The notes under the pieces were generated by a model that saw only the letters and a list, made by a program, of their open reading frames with translations, ran no database searches and had not been told where the DNA came from. Shown here piece after piece: positions 15,665 to 22,901 of a stretch of 30,338 nt of DNA. The position numbers and the translations under genes were made by a program. The DNA is from an uncultured Collinsella sp. (lineage in GTDB: Bacteria; Actinomycetota; Coriobacteriia; Coriobacteriales; Coriobacteriaceae), in assembly GCA_958350755.1 (NCBI GenBank), contig CATWID010000019.1:1-30338 (forward strand). The letters run 5' to 3'. How positions within the stretch are numbered: position 1 is the first letter of the stretch; every line of letters begins with the position of its first letter.

Positions 15665-16747
15665 CTAATACGGAGCAACGGCTTCCGCATGACGACGCGA
15701 TTCCGAGAAATCGAACTCGGCGCGATGAGCCTCAAGGAAGCGGGCGTTAGGACGCAGGCGATGCTCGTCCGGCTCACGCAGCACCGAACCCGCAAACGTC
15801 GCATAATCCGTTTGTTGCAGAAGGTACGACCCGCAAAGTTGATAGTCGCCGCGCACCAGCTCAAACGAAATCAAATGGGCATCAAACAGCGAGTGCAGGT
15901 CGCGGCGCAGCAGAATACCGTTGCTGACAACCTGCGACTTGGGACCCGAGTAGTTCTCGATATGCGCAGCTTCGAGTGCTTCGTTGACGTTACAACCCGA
16001 GACGGCACATCGACCGGTGTAGGCCTCAAAGAGCTGCGTGCGAAAACGCTGCTGACCGATTCGCTCACGGCGCAGCGCATAGCGAACCTTTTCATCATCA
16101 CTCGCCGGAGCGCCGGAAAACTCCGCCGCAAGCGGAGCGTCCTTCATGTAGCTCATGTCGGGGAAGAAACGCGCGTCGGGCCCGCCCTTGTGAACGGGGC
16201 CGTGCAGCACAAACCAGCTGTTCTCCGGCTCGCAACGCTCAACGAACGCCAGGCCCAGCACCTTGTAGCCCGCACTCGTTGCAAAGAACACGCCAACGGG
16301 AACGCCGCACTCCATGCAGTTGATCATCTTTTGGTTGTAGTCCTGGTCGCGCCAGTTTTCGACCGAAGCACTTTGCGACGAGTACTTGAGCACCCACGTG
16401 CCGTCCTCAAGATAGAGCGGCGGAGCATCGGGGTAGGCGCCGCGCTTGGAATTGTGCACCGAAAGGGCGAAGGTCTTCTCACGCGGATGCTTAACGCGCC
16501 CGCGACCAGGCCAGAAGATGCCCGAATCGCGCGACACCGGAAAGAGTTCGGAATCAATCGTCAGACGAAAGGGATACTGAGGGCTATCGGCATTGGTACG
16601 ATGCGGGAGCTTGTCCCACAGGCCACCACGCTGCTCCTCGCGCAAGAACCACTCCCAGGCCTGGACATATTCGGACGGTACAAAGCTGCAAGCACGGTCG
16701 AAACTCGGCCGAGCAATTAGCGGAGCACTAGAAGCGATGCCGTCCAT
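15665..16747 (-). CDS. HNH endonuclease with possible base-sensing N-terminal domain
   Basis: A 360-residue protein; the start at 16747 (MDGIASS) is chosen over 16777 because GGAGG lies 6 nt before it. The C-terminal part holds the HNH motif: Cys247 and Cys252, then EAAHI with His262, VSNGILL with Asn276 and DLHSLFD with His285. The middle region (about 75-185: FWPGRGRVKHP ... YNQKMINCMECGVPVGVFF ... VLGLAFVE) resembles the N-terminal domains of HNH restriction enzymes that recognise modified DNA (SRA-like or ScoMcrA-like), but I hold this weakly. It could be a solitary type IV-like restriction enzyme. No methyltransferase is nearby. It is the last gene of the accessory block and stands alone. 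Confidence 0.85.
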   Translation of the reverse strand: MDGIASSAPLIARPSFDRACSFVPSEYVQAWEWFLREEQRGGLWDKLPHRTNADSPQYPFRLTIDSELFPVSRDSGIFWPGRGRVKHPREKTFALSVHNSKRGAYPDAPPLYLEDGTWVLKYSSQSASVENWRDQDYNQKMINCMECGVPVGVFFATSAGYKVLGLAFVERCEPENSWFVLHGPVHKGGPDARFFPDMSYMKDAPLAAEFSGAPASDDEKVRYALRRERIGQQRFRTQLFEAYTGRCAVSGCNVNEALEAAHIENYSGPKSQVVSNGILLRRDLHSLFDAHLISFELVRGDYQLCGSYLLQQTDYATFAGSVLREPDEHRLRPNARFLEAHRAEFDFSESRRHAEAVAPY

Positions 16748-16807
16748 AAGGAACCTCCAGAAAGAACAGTTCCCCACATTATCGCCGATGCAGCGATGGC
16801 GCCAAAC

Positions 16808-16838
16808 GAAAAAGGGCCCACTTCCTTCGAAGCGGGCC
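16808..16838 (-). terminator. Intrinsic terminator after the 16871-17833 gene
   Basis: The minus strand folds GGCCCGCTTC against GAAGTGGGCC (one mismatch, 4-nt loop), followed by CTTTTTCG. It lies just downstream of the secreted-protein gene. Confidence 0.85.
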
Positions 16839-16870
16839 TTTGGACATTTGCATGTTAGCGAGCGTCGGCA

Positions 16871-17833
16871 TTACGACGTTGCGACACCGGCGAGCTTGAC
16901 ACTGACGTTATAGGTCGTCAAGCTGTTCTCGATAGATTTGCCGTTAACGCAATCCGCGTCGGTTCCTTCCATCCAAATGTAGACGTGAACGGCAACGCCC
17001 CTATAGCCAACGCCTTTAGCGATCGGCTGCGTGCCGTCTGCAACTGAATAATCACCGCTCGTTCCCTTAGTGGCTACCCATCCGTCCGTTCCGCCGGTAA
17101 AGATGTGCTTGTAGGTCGCCCGCGCGAGCGTCGGAGTACCGCTCTTGTTTTGAATGCTTGTCCAACCAGCAATAGCGGCTGCATCGTTGCCCTTGCCCGT
17201 TTCATCATGCATGGCATACACGACGCGCAGATCCTCTGGACCAGTACCCGACTTACCGTCATTCCCAATCGCTTGGGTAGTAATCGCAACACGTAGAGAA
17301 CCAACCATGGTCTCCGAAGCATCGCCGCCCACAGCTTCAATCGTTACGGGGGGCGTACCATCAGATGCATCGAGGTAAACGTCAGCCGTGCCAGTATCGG
17401 TAATGGTGTAGACGATATAGTCGCTTTGAATGAAAGCGTTATACTTCTTGCCGGCAACCTCGTACTCGCCCGGCAACGCATTGGCAGCCGTTGAAAAAGA
17501 GGGCTCTGAATAGTCAGTCACCAGACCCTGGTTGTTCCAGCCGTTGCAAACGTACCAGTTTTTAAGGTCGTTAGTCGAAGACGGGCTGAGCGTGGCACCC
17601 GTGGTCTGAGCCTCGAGCGATTTTTGCTCGCCACCATGCTGGGCACCGTTCTTGAGCTCGTCGATTTGAAGGATGAAGCCATTGGTCGTCGCGCTAATAG
17701 TTGACGTGGTTGCGGAAACCTTTGTATTCGCAACGTACCACGCATAAGTCGCTGCCGACAAAGCAAACGCAGAGAGGACCACGCTAACAGCGGCCGCAAC
17801 AAGTTGTGTTTTAAGGCTCTTAGACGATTGCAC
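16871..17833 (-). CDS. Secreted protein with SipW-type signal peptide (TasA/CalY-like)
   Basis: A 320-residue protein starting at a GTG (17833) 5 nt after AGGGGG. A basic start and hydrophobic helix end in SAATYAWY (26-33), with VANTKVSATTSTIS following. The mature region is Thr/Gly/Asp-rich; near the end VHVYIWMEGTDADCVNGK carries the cysteine-bearing motif shared with the operon members at 7775-11316. No peptidase gene is adjacent in this locus, so processing by one of the SipW peptidases at 2270-2977 or 6965-7714 is likely. It lies 76 nt downstream of another secreted-protein gene, separated by a very strong hairpin, so it is probably expressed at a lower level by readthrough. Confidence 0.82.
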   Translation of the reverse strand: MQSSKSLKTQLVAAAVSVVLSAFALSAATYAWYVANTKVSATTSTISATTNGFILQIDELKNGAQHGGEQKSLEAQTTGATLSPSSTNDLKNWYVCNGWNNQGLVTDYSEPSFSTAANALPGEYEVAGKKYNAFIQSDYIVYTITDTGTADVYLDASDGTPPVTIEAVGGDASETMVGSLRVAITTQAIGNDGKSGTGPEDLRVVYAMHDETGKGNDAAAIAGWTSIQNKSGTPTLARATYKHIFTGGTDGWVATKGTSGDYSVADGTQPIAKGVGYRGVAVHVYIWMEGTDADCVNGKSIENSLTTYNVSVKLAGVATS

Positions 17834-17847
17834 GTGATCCCCCTTTC

Positions 17848-17889
17848 AAAAACAGAATGGGCGCCCGGCGCATAAGCCGGGCGCCCATT
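17848..17889 (-). terminator. Strong intercistronic hairpin between two secreted-protein genes
   Basis: A 14-bp perfect stem (ATGGGCGCCCGGC arm at 17857-17869, partner 17876-17888, plus one A-T pair) with a 6-nt loop is followed on the minus strand by CTGTTTTTG. It should terminate most transcripts of the 17910-18728 gene. Confidence 0.85.
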
Positions 17890-17909
17890 AAAACGCGATG
17901 TCGTAAAGA

Positions 17910-18728
17910 CTAGGCAGCATTGGCGTCGTTGTTCACGTTGACGTCTTTATTCTGAGTGTTAACCGGAGTAGCGGTAAAAGTTAGCTCAACATTGCAGTTC
18001 GTAAGATTGGTAATATTGTTCGTCTTTACCTTATTCTGTGAACCATCGTAAAAGACATAAGCCTTGATTGAGACGGACTTATTGACACCAGCAGCGATCT
18101 TTGCACTCAGAACTCCATCAGTAGCTGTGCATTCAATCGTGGTATTGTCCGCATATTTCGTAATCTTATCAGAGCCCGCTTTGTAGACGGCCCACTTATC
18201 ACCGCATACAAGCAGAACAGAAATTGCATCCTTAAGACCATCAGCGTTATCTGCACCGGTCTTAACGGTAACCTTGGACACTTTCAAATTACTAAATGAA
18301 CCGGCTTTTTCATCGTGAGTACCGATCTTGAACGTTTCGCTGAGGGCAAAACCTTGAGTAGCAGCAGTATCTGCATCGCCAACGTCATAGCGAGAACCAG
18401 TCAACTCGGTCGCAGCATCAGCCTTACTTGCATATGCAGACTGGAACAGAGGCTTCTCGTCATTAGTGTTTTTAACAACTTGTGCCGGATAAAGCTTAGT
18501 TTCTGCAGGTTCGGTAAACTGAATGCTCGTGCCCGAAGCCTCAGCGATATCAGTCTTGTCGATCTGCAAGAACGGAGCGTTCGACTGGGCAGAGATCGTT
18601 GCGGTCTCGGCCTTAACCGTGTTGTTGCTCACAAACCATGCGAACGTGGCAGAGCCCAGCGCTACGGCTGCTACCAGCACCATGGCGATGGCGGCGCCCA
18701 TCTGCTTCTTTAATGCCTTGGTATCCAT
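17910..18728 (-). CDS. Secreted TasA/CalY-like protein, probable abundant subunit
   Basis: A 272-residue protein starting at the ATG at 18728 (MDTKALKKQM), 5 nt after AAGGGG; the frame is open further but without a site. A Lys-rich start and hydrophobic helix end in GSATFAWF (25-32), then VSNNTVKAETATISAQ. Unlike its relatives, the mature protein has only two cysteines besides one near VLLVCGD and lacks the EGxDxxC motif; the equivalent position reads KAYVFYDGSQNKVKTNN. Its base composition is visibly more AT-rich than the neighbouring genes and its Lys/Thr/Asn content is higher. The gene has its own upstream region and a strong terminator, which suggests high expression as a main subunit; that is inference. 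Confidence 0.82.
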   Translation of the reverse strand: MDTKALKKQMGAAIAMVLVAAVALGSATFAWFVSNNTVKAETATISAQSNAPFLQIDKTDIAEASGTSIQFTEPAETKLYPAQVVKNTNDEKPLFQSAYASKADAATELTGSRYDVGDADTAATQGFALSETFKIGTHDEKAGSFSNLKVSKVTVKTGADNADGLKDAISVLLVCGDKWAVYKAGSDKITKYADNTTIECTATDGVLSAKIAAGVNKSVSIKAYVFYDGSQNKVKTNNITNLTNCNVELTFTATPVNTQNKDVNVNNDANAA

Positions 18729-18838
18729 ACGGACCCCTTTCTTTCCCCATTCGTCCCAGATGACCCTCGAGAAGCCCGGAAGGGGAGCCCGTGCTTTCGT
18801 GTTGGATGTTGCTTGCCCATCTTTAAAATTTGGATTTG

Positions 18839-18847
18839 AGAATACCA
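18839..18847 (-). promoter_or_regulatory. Candidate extended -10 promoter for the 17910-18728 gene
   Basis: The minus strand reads TGGTATTCT, an extended -10 element, giving a 5' leader of about 100 nt. The -35 region is poor. The 402-nt gap 18729-19130 otherwise holds only this and the promoter candidate for the plus-strand gene; no small gene is evident. Confidence 0.4.
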
Positions 18848-19042
18848 CATTTCTTACGATTTCCTTATGAGTTTTCGAGGCCTTACATTCCGGCAGATTC
18901 ATGGGCCTACCTTGGGCTAGGTATGGAACAATGCAAACTCTGTTCACCTTATTTGGCCACGCGCTTCTGCAAAGCCATAAGCCTCTCTTAAGCTTTACGA
19001 CCGCAGCGCCATGCCGACACATACATACGCCCCCTACCGTGC

Positions 19043-19074
19043 TTTACCCTTAGCCCTTCCCCACCCGCTATACT
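19043..19074 (+). promoter_or_regulatory. Candidate promoter for the 19131-19643 gene
   Basis: TATACT (19069-19074) is a good -10, with TTTACC 20 nt upstream as a poor -35 at non-ideal distance. The ATG follows 57 nt after the -10. Confidence 0.4.
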
Positions 19075-19130
19075 GATGTAGCACGTGTAATTTCTGCCTG
19101 CTTGTGCGGGCTATTTGCCGGGAGGACGCT

Positions 19131-19643
19131 ATGGCTGCCGCCAATCAACCCAAGGGAAGCGTTTCTACCGGATCGATCAAGCCGGTGACGCGCAAGGCCG
19201 TTCGTTGCCAGCGCGAAGTCGCCTGGCTGGTCACGCAAGCGGCCGGTAAGCTCGTCGCCACCACCGACGACGTCAACGCGCCCACGCCCAGCTTTGTGCT
19301 GGCGGCAGCGCTTTCGTACACCCGCGAGCAGGAGCAGACCGCCCAGGACAACGGACGCGCGATTGACTACAAGGCCATCATGGGCCCCGATCTTGACAAC
19401 TTTTGCCAGACTGCGGGGCTGCCCGCAGTACCCAACGCGCTTTCGGACGCGGGCTACATGTTCACCCTCTCGGGCGCGGACCTCATCCGCGACCTCTACG
19501 CCTACTGTGGTGACCTGGGCGAACGCATGGGAGACGCGGCGCAGGTCAAACCGGGCTACGCGATCAAGCTCGCGCTGCGACTGTTCTTGCTGGATGCCGC
19601 CACCGGCAACGGCACCACCTCCAAAGACAACGCCTCTGCATAG
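19131..19643 (+). CDS. Unrecognised protein, 170 residues
   Basis: GGAGG lies 5 nt before the ATG at 19131, giving 170 residues; a GTG further upstream (19104) is less likely. There is no signal peptide or membrane helix. The composition is ordinary for a soluble protein, with Ala-rich helices (VAWLVTQAAGKLV-like in form, SFVLAAALSYTREQEQTAQ) and a Ser/Thr/Asn-rich tail. I do not recognise a family. It is the only plus-strand gene among the surface-protein genes, convergent with the membrane-anchored protein gene, from which it is separated by a shared terminator. Function unknown. Confidence 0.8.
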   Translation: MAAANQPKGSVSTGSIKPVTRKAVRCQREVAWLVTQAAGKLVATTDDVNAPTPSFVLAAALSYTREQEQTAQDNGRAIDYKAIMGPDLDNFCQTAGLPAVPNALSDAGYMFTLSGADLIRDLYAYCGDLGERMGDAAQVKPGYAIKLALRLFLLDAATGNGTTSKDNASA

Positions 19644-19646
19644 CAA

Positions 19647-19684
19647 AAGCGCCGGGCCGGGAATTCAATCCCGGCCCGGCGCTT
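19647..19684. terminator. Bidirectional terminator between convergent genes
   Basis: A 16-bp perfect stem (arm AAGCGCCGGGCCGGGA) encloses a 6-nt loop. It has TTG on one side and CTTTTG on the other and lies directly between the stops of the genes ending at 19643 (+) and 19692 (-). Confidence 0.88.
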
Positions 19685-19691
19685 GTTCGTT

Positions 19692-20807
19692 CTACTTGTC
19701 CCCGTCCCCTGCGGGCGAGTTCTTTTGGTTGCGGCGGTTACTCCACGTCACGGTGTGTTCCTTGGAGTAATCGGGCGCCGCGTGGCCGCTCGCGCTAATG
19801 GGGTCGTTGCCGGTCAGGGTGTCGGCAATATCCTGCACAAACTTAATGAACAGGCTCGAGTCGTCGGTCTCGGACGAATCAAAGTCAAAACCGAACTCCA
19901 CCGCGCCGCCGATAATCTTGTCCACGCACTCCGGGTCGTCGCCATCCAGCCAAATGACCACGGTGTACTTGTCCACATCGCCCACGCGGAAGTTGTTGTG
20001 GCTAATAGTCGTCACCACGTCTTTGGACGCAAACGGCTCGGTGTTGGGCTCGGGATTGCCGTCGGCCGCGGCAGCCGCGTAGGTGGTGGGCTTGCCGTTG
20101 CGATACACCCGCACGCGCGTCGCCTTCTCCACGCCCTTGCTGGCGCTGACCACCTTGAGCTTGGCGCTGTAGCCCAGATCGGTCTTGCCGGCGTTGCGGA
20201 TATAGAAGGTGTACGCCACGTAGTTTTTGCCGTTGTGGCTGCCGTCGACGCTATCCAGGTTGTCGGGCAGGTCCTCGGCAGCGATATTGGTGCCGTTGTC
20301 CACGGCGTCGGCCGCCAGGCGCGCGGTGGCGTTGTTAAAGTCGCCGTTGTCGGCAATGGCCACGCCGCGGCGGAACAGCTCCAGGCGGTTGAGGTTGATG
20401 GTGAAGTTGCCCATGTTTTCCTGCATAAACGACAGGGCGAACAGCACGCCAAAGGCAAGCGCCAGCACCACGAGGGCCTTTTGCAACTTGTCCATGCGCA
20501 GCAGCGCCGTGCCGATGCGCTCCATGCGACGCTTGGGCATGTACATGGACACGACCGCGTCGGGGTCGATGTCGTCGAGGTCCTGGTCGGCCAGCGCCTG
20601 CTCCAGCTCCTCGATGCGCACCACGCCGCGGAGGTTGCGTTTGGGCTTGGACCTGGGCTTGCCGAAGCGCTTGCGCGGGTCGGGATCGGTGCCGGGGGTG
20701 TCCTCGGGCTGACCCTCGGTCAAATCCTCGGCTACACCCTCAGTCTGATTCTCAGCCAGATCCTCGGCAGCTTGATCTTTGTTGTTGTTACGCTTGAACA
20801 GAGCCAT
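19692..20807 (-). CDS. Membrane-anchored relative of the secreted proteins, long cytosolic N-terminus
   Basis: A 371-residue protein. Residues 1-107 are cytosolic: an acidic, repeat-like start (AEDLAENQTEG, AEDLTEGQPED), then a basic patch (RKRFGKPRSKPKRN, 45-58). One transmembrane helix spans about 108-127. The outside part contains KATRVRVYRNGKPTTYA and, near 280-296, YTVVIWLDGDDPECVDK, which is the same motif as the IWLEGTDPNC of the SipW-type proteins. There is no TYAWF cleavage region after the helix, so it probably stays anchored. It starts 5 nt after the stop of the PilZ gene, so the two are co-transcribed. It might anchor a filament or connect the c-di-GMP signal to the surface; both are inference. 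The ribosome site is weak, consistent with coupled translation. Confidence 0.82.
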   Translation of the reverse strand: MALFKRNNNKDQAAEDLAENQTEGVAEDLTEGQPEDTPGTDPDPRKRFGKPRSKPKRNLRGVVRIEELEQALADQDLDDIDPDAVVSMYMPKRRMERIGTALLRMDKLQKALVVLALAFGVLFALSFMQENMGNFTINLNRLELFRRGVAIADNGDFNNATARLAADAVDNGTNIAAEDLPDNLDSVDGSHNGKNYVAYTFYIRNAGKTDLGYSAKLKVVSASKGVEKATRVRVYRNGKPTTYAAAAADGNPEPNTEPFASKDVVTTISHNNFRVGDVDKYTVVIWLDGDDPECVDKIIGGAVEFGFDFDSSETDDSSLFIKFVQDIADTLTGNDPISASGHAAPDYSKEHTVTWSNRRNQKNSPAGDGDK

Positions 20808-20812
20808 GGCGA

Positions 20813-21478
20813 TCAGATCTTATATTTGGTGCGAATGTAGCCGACGTATTCTTTGACGAGCTCGCGCTCCATGTCGTCGGCGTAGCGAAACTGCAGGCCG
20901 CAGACGTTGCGGTACAGGCTGCCCTTGGGCGCGCGGCGCACCCAGCACACGATGCCCAGCTGCTCGGGCAGCTCGTGGCGCTCGCCCTGCAGGCGGATCG
21001 TGGGCATTTGCACGGCCAGGGCCTCGCCCACATCGGGATAATCGTTGAGGTAGACGGCCAGGCCGCCGGCCGAGACGTCGATGGTCATGGCGTCCTCGGG
21101 CTCGGGGGTCGGCGCGTTGTCGCGCTGGTAGGTCAGGCGCATGGCGACCTTAAAACGCTCGTCGCGGCGCTTGACAAAGGTGCGCTGCTCGGAGACTTTG
21201 CGCATTTTCCAGTAGGTGTGGATGCCCTTTTTCTCGACCGACTCGGGGTAGCCGGCGAGCACGAACGTCTCCTCGCCCACTTTGTACTGCAGCAGCAGCT
21301 TTTGGTTTTCGTCCATGAGCAGCGGCTTGCCGGCGAGCATGGGCGCACTCATAAGGAAGTACGCCTCGTCCAGGTCCTCTTTGTACGTGGCGAGCATGTT
21401 GAAGTCGGTTTTTTGGCCCATGGGCACGTCGAATGCCACCTGAAGCTTGGTCCCCGGCGTTATCTGCTGCTCTGCCAT
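20813..21478 (-). CDS. PilZ domain protein (predicted c-di-GMP receptor)
   Basis: A 221-residue cytosolic protein; GGGGAG lies 5 nt before the ATG at 21478. Residues 1-95 form a YcgR-N-like flagellar-brake type beta domain (LQVAFDVP..., LLLQYKVGEETFVLAGYP). The PilZ domain follows with the RxxxR motif KRRDERFKV (Arg104, Arg108) and the DxSxxG motif DVSAGGLAV (Asp134, Ser136, Gly139), i.e. both parts of the c-di-GMP binding site are intact. It is directly upstream of the membrane-anchored protein gene in a two-gene operon. No flagellar or cellulose gene is in the window, so control of the surface-protein system is the simplest suggestion, but this is not shown. Confidence 0.9.
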   Translation of the reverse strand: MAEQQITPGTKLQVAFDVPMGQKTDFNMLATYKEDLDEAYFLMSAPMLAGKPLLMDENQKLLLQYKVGEETFVLAGYPESVEKKGIHTYWKMRKVSEQRTFVKRRDERFKVAMRLTYQRDNAPTPEPEDAMTIDVSAGGLAVYLNDYPDVGEALAVQMPTIRLQGERHELPEQLGIVCWVRRAPKGSLYRNVCGLQFRYADDMERELVKEYVGYIRTKYKI

Positions 21479-21536
21479 GTTGTCTCCCCCAGTCGCGGGC
21501 GCCGATATCATCGTCGTGCGCGATGCACATTGGGCT

Positions 21537-21564
21537 ATTGTAACTGCTTTGCCACAGGTTTCGA
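21537..21564 (-). promoter_or_regulatory. Promoter of the PilZ operon
   Basis: On the minus strand TCGAAA (21559-21564) and TACAAT (21537-21542) are 16 nt apart, and the -10 is about 59 nt upstream of the PilZ start codon. Confidence 0.55.
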
Positions 21565-21669
21565 TGTGCGGTGCGTGAAATGGCGGGATGCGAGGCGCGG
21601 GTGAACGTGCAGCTGCTCCGCGTGCGGCATCAATCTGACAGCGATGCATGCCCCCGACAGTCCGTCCGT

Positions 21670-21964
21670 CTGTCTATCTCTCAGTTATCTCTCGCAATCA
21701 TCTCTCGTCTCTCATCTATCTCTCACATTAGAGATGAGTGAGAGATGAGAGACAAAAATGCCGTTATCGGTTCAATCAAATCACGTTCGCACAGGTAAAC
21801 GCATGTATACGGGAACTTTGACTCGATCCCCAGCCACCTTGCAGCATTGTTATCTCTCAAATTTATCTCTCGTCTTTCTGCTATCTCTCGTATTAGTGAC
21901 GAATGAGAGATGAGAGATACGTGAGTGATGGACGAGCCTGGATTTTTGGACGATCGGAAAATCC
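21670..21964. repeat. Composite TCTCTC-rich repeat with terminal palindrome (copy A)
   Basis: The 490-nt region before the PilZ gene start and the PTS terminator is largely this repeat. TATCTCTC occurs six times, with GAGAGAT copies in inverse orientation. Two blocks (21670-21753, 21849-21923) are similar; the first folds GTCTCTCATCT (21707-21717) against AGATGAGAGAC (21743-21753). The element ends with GAGAGATACGTG (21912-21923) and a palindrome with arms GGATTTT/AAAATCC (21940-21964). The middle (21754-21848) has no obvious structure. A shorter copy lies at 27000-27131. Confidence 0.75.
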
Positions 21965-21971
21965 CTCGAAC

Positions 21972-22007
21972 AAAAAACGGGGCCGGCCTTACGCCGAGCC
22001 CCGTTTT
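21972..22007 (-). terminator. Terminator of the SIS-EIIC-EIID unit
   Basis: AAAACGGGGC pairs with GCCCCGTTTT, extended by an inner CGGC/GCCG stem with one bulged base. On the minus strand it is followed by a T-run (21972-21977) 46 nt after the EIID stop. Confidence 0.92.
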
Positions 22008-22052
22008 CAAACGGTCAGTTAGTTATCGAGCGCGCGAGCATAGCAGTCAACA

Positions 22053-22901
22053 TTACGCCGCTGCGAACACTCCCAAGCCCGTTCCGATGATGCAGATTGC
22101 AAAGATGCCCAAGATGATCCAAATGGTCTTGACGCCCTTTTTGTACAGGGCGACGCAGGCAAAGGTTGCCAGCAAGGGCAGCAGACCGGGGAAGATCGAA
22201 TCGAACAGATCCTGCAGGACAATCTCCGAACCACCCACGTCAAAGGTCAAAGCAGTGGACAGTGAGACCTGTGCCGCAATCATCGCGCCAATGACGGTCA
22301 TTCCGAGGACACCGGCAGCATGCGTCATGCGAGACATAAGGTTGCTCTCTTCGGACTGCTGCAAAAACTTGGTTCCCAGGTCGTATCCCAGATGGGTGGC
22401 GACGATACGCGTTGCAAAGTTAATCACGGAGTAGATGAGCGCGTACACGATGGGGCCGAGCGGGTTGCCCGTCGAAGCGATGCCGATACCAATGCCGGCG
22501 GCAACCACGCGGAACGTTCCCCAGTAGAACGAATCGCCAATGCCGGAAAGCGGTCCCATGAGACCAACCTTCATGGCGTTAATCGAGGACGTGTCGAAGT
22601 TCTTATCGGCAGCCGCCTGCTCTTCCATCGAAACCGTTAGGCCGGCTACAAACGGAAGCACATGAGGCGTGATGTTAAAGAACTCGGTATGGCGATCGAG
22701 CGCCGCATAGTAATCGTCGTCGTTGGGATAGATCTTTCGCAGGGGCTTCTGAATGGTGTACATGAAGCCCATTGCCATCATCTTGTCGTACGACTGCGAG
22801 CACTGGCTCGTAAACTGGCGAAGGAACATGCTCCGATACATATCGGGAGTCATAATCGCGTCCTTCTTGGCCTCTTTGAGGTCGGTGTTCTGGATAGCCA
22901 T
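22053..22901 (-). CDS. PTS mannose/fructose/sorbose-family EIID component
   Basis: A 282-residue membrane protein of the EIID type. The early region MTPDMYRSMFLRQF...SYDKMMAMGFMYTI...P...R is the standard EIID start; MKVGLMGPLSGIGDSFYWGTFR is the conserved GPLaGiGDs motif; several C-terminal helices follow (about 180-282). With EIIC it forms the membrane channel that takes up and phosphorylates a sugar. Its ATG overlaps the EIIC stop (TAATG), so they are translationally coupled. Substrate is judged from the neighbouring SIS-domain deglycase rather than from this protein. Confidence 0.95.
   Translation of the reverse strand: MAIQNTDLKEAKKDAIMTPDMYRSMFLRQFTSQCSQSYDKMMAMGFMYTIQKPLRKIYPNDDDYYAALDRHTEFFNITPHVLPFVAGLTVSMEEQAAADKNFDTSSINAMKVGLMGPLSGIGDSFYWGTFRVVAAGIGIGIASTGNPLGPIVYALIYSVINFATRIVATHLGYDLGTKFLQQSEESNLMSRMTHAAGVLGMTVIGAMIAAQVSLSTALTFDVGGSEIVLQDLFDSIFPGLLPLLATFACVALYKKGVKTIWIILGIFAICIIGTGLGVFAAA

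Noticed and set aside
21723..22010. Minus-strand frame of 95 residues in the TCTCTC repeat region
   Set aside because: It runs through the PTS terminator and both repeat blocks, which give the repeated SLISHSSL-like segments; no ribosome site.
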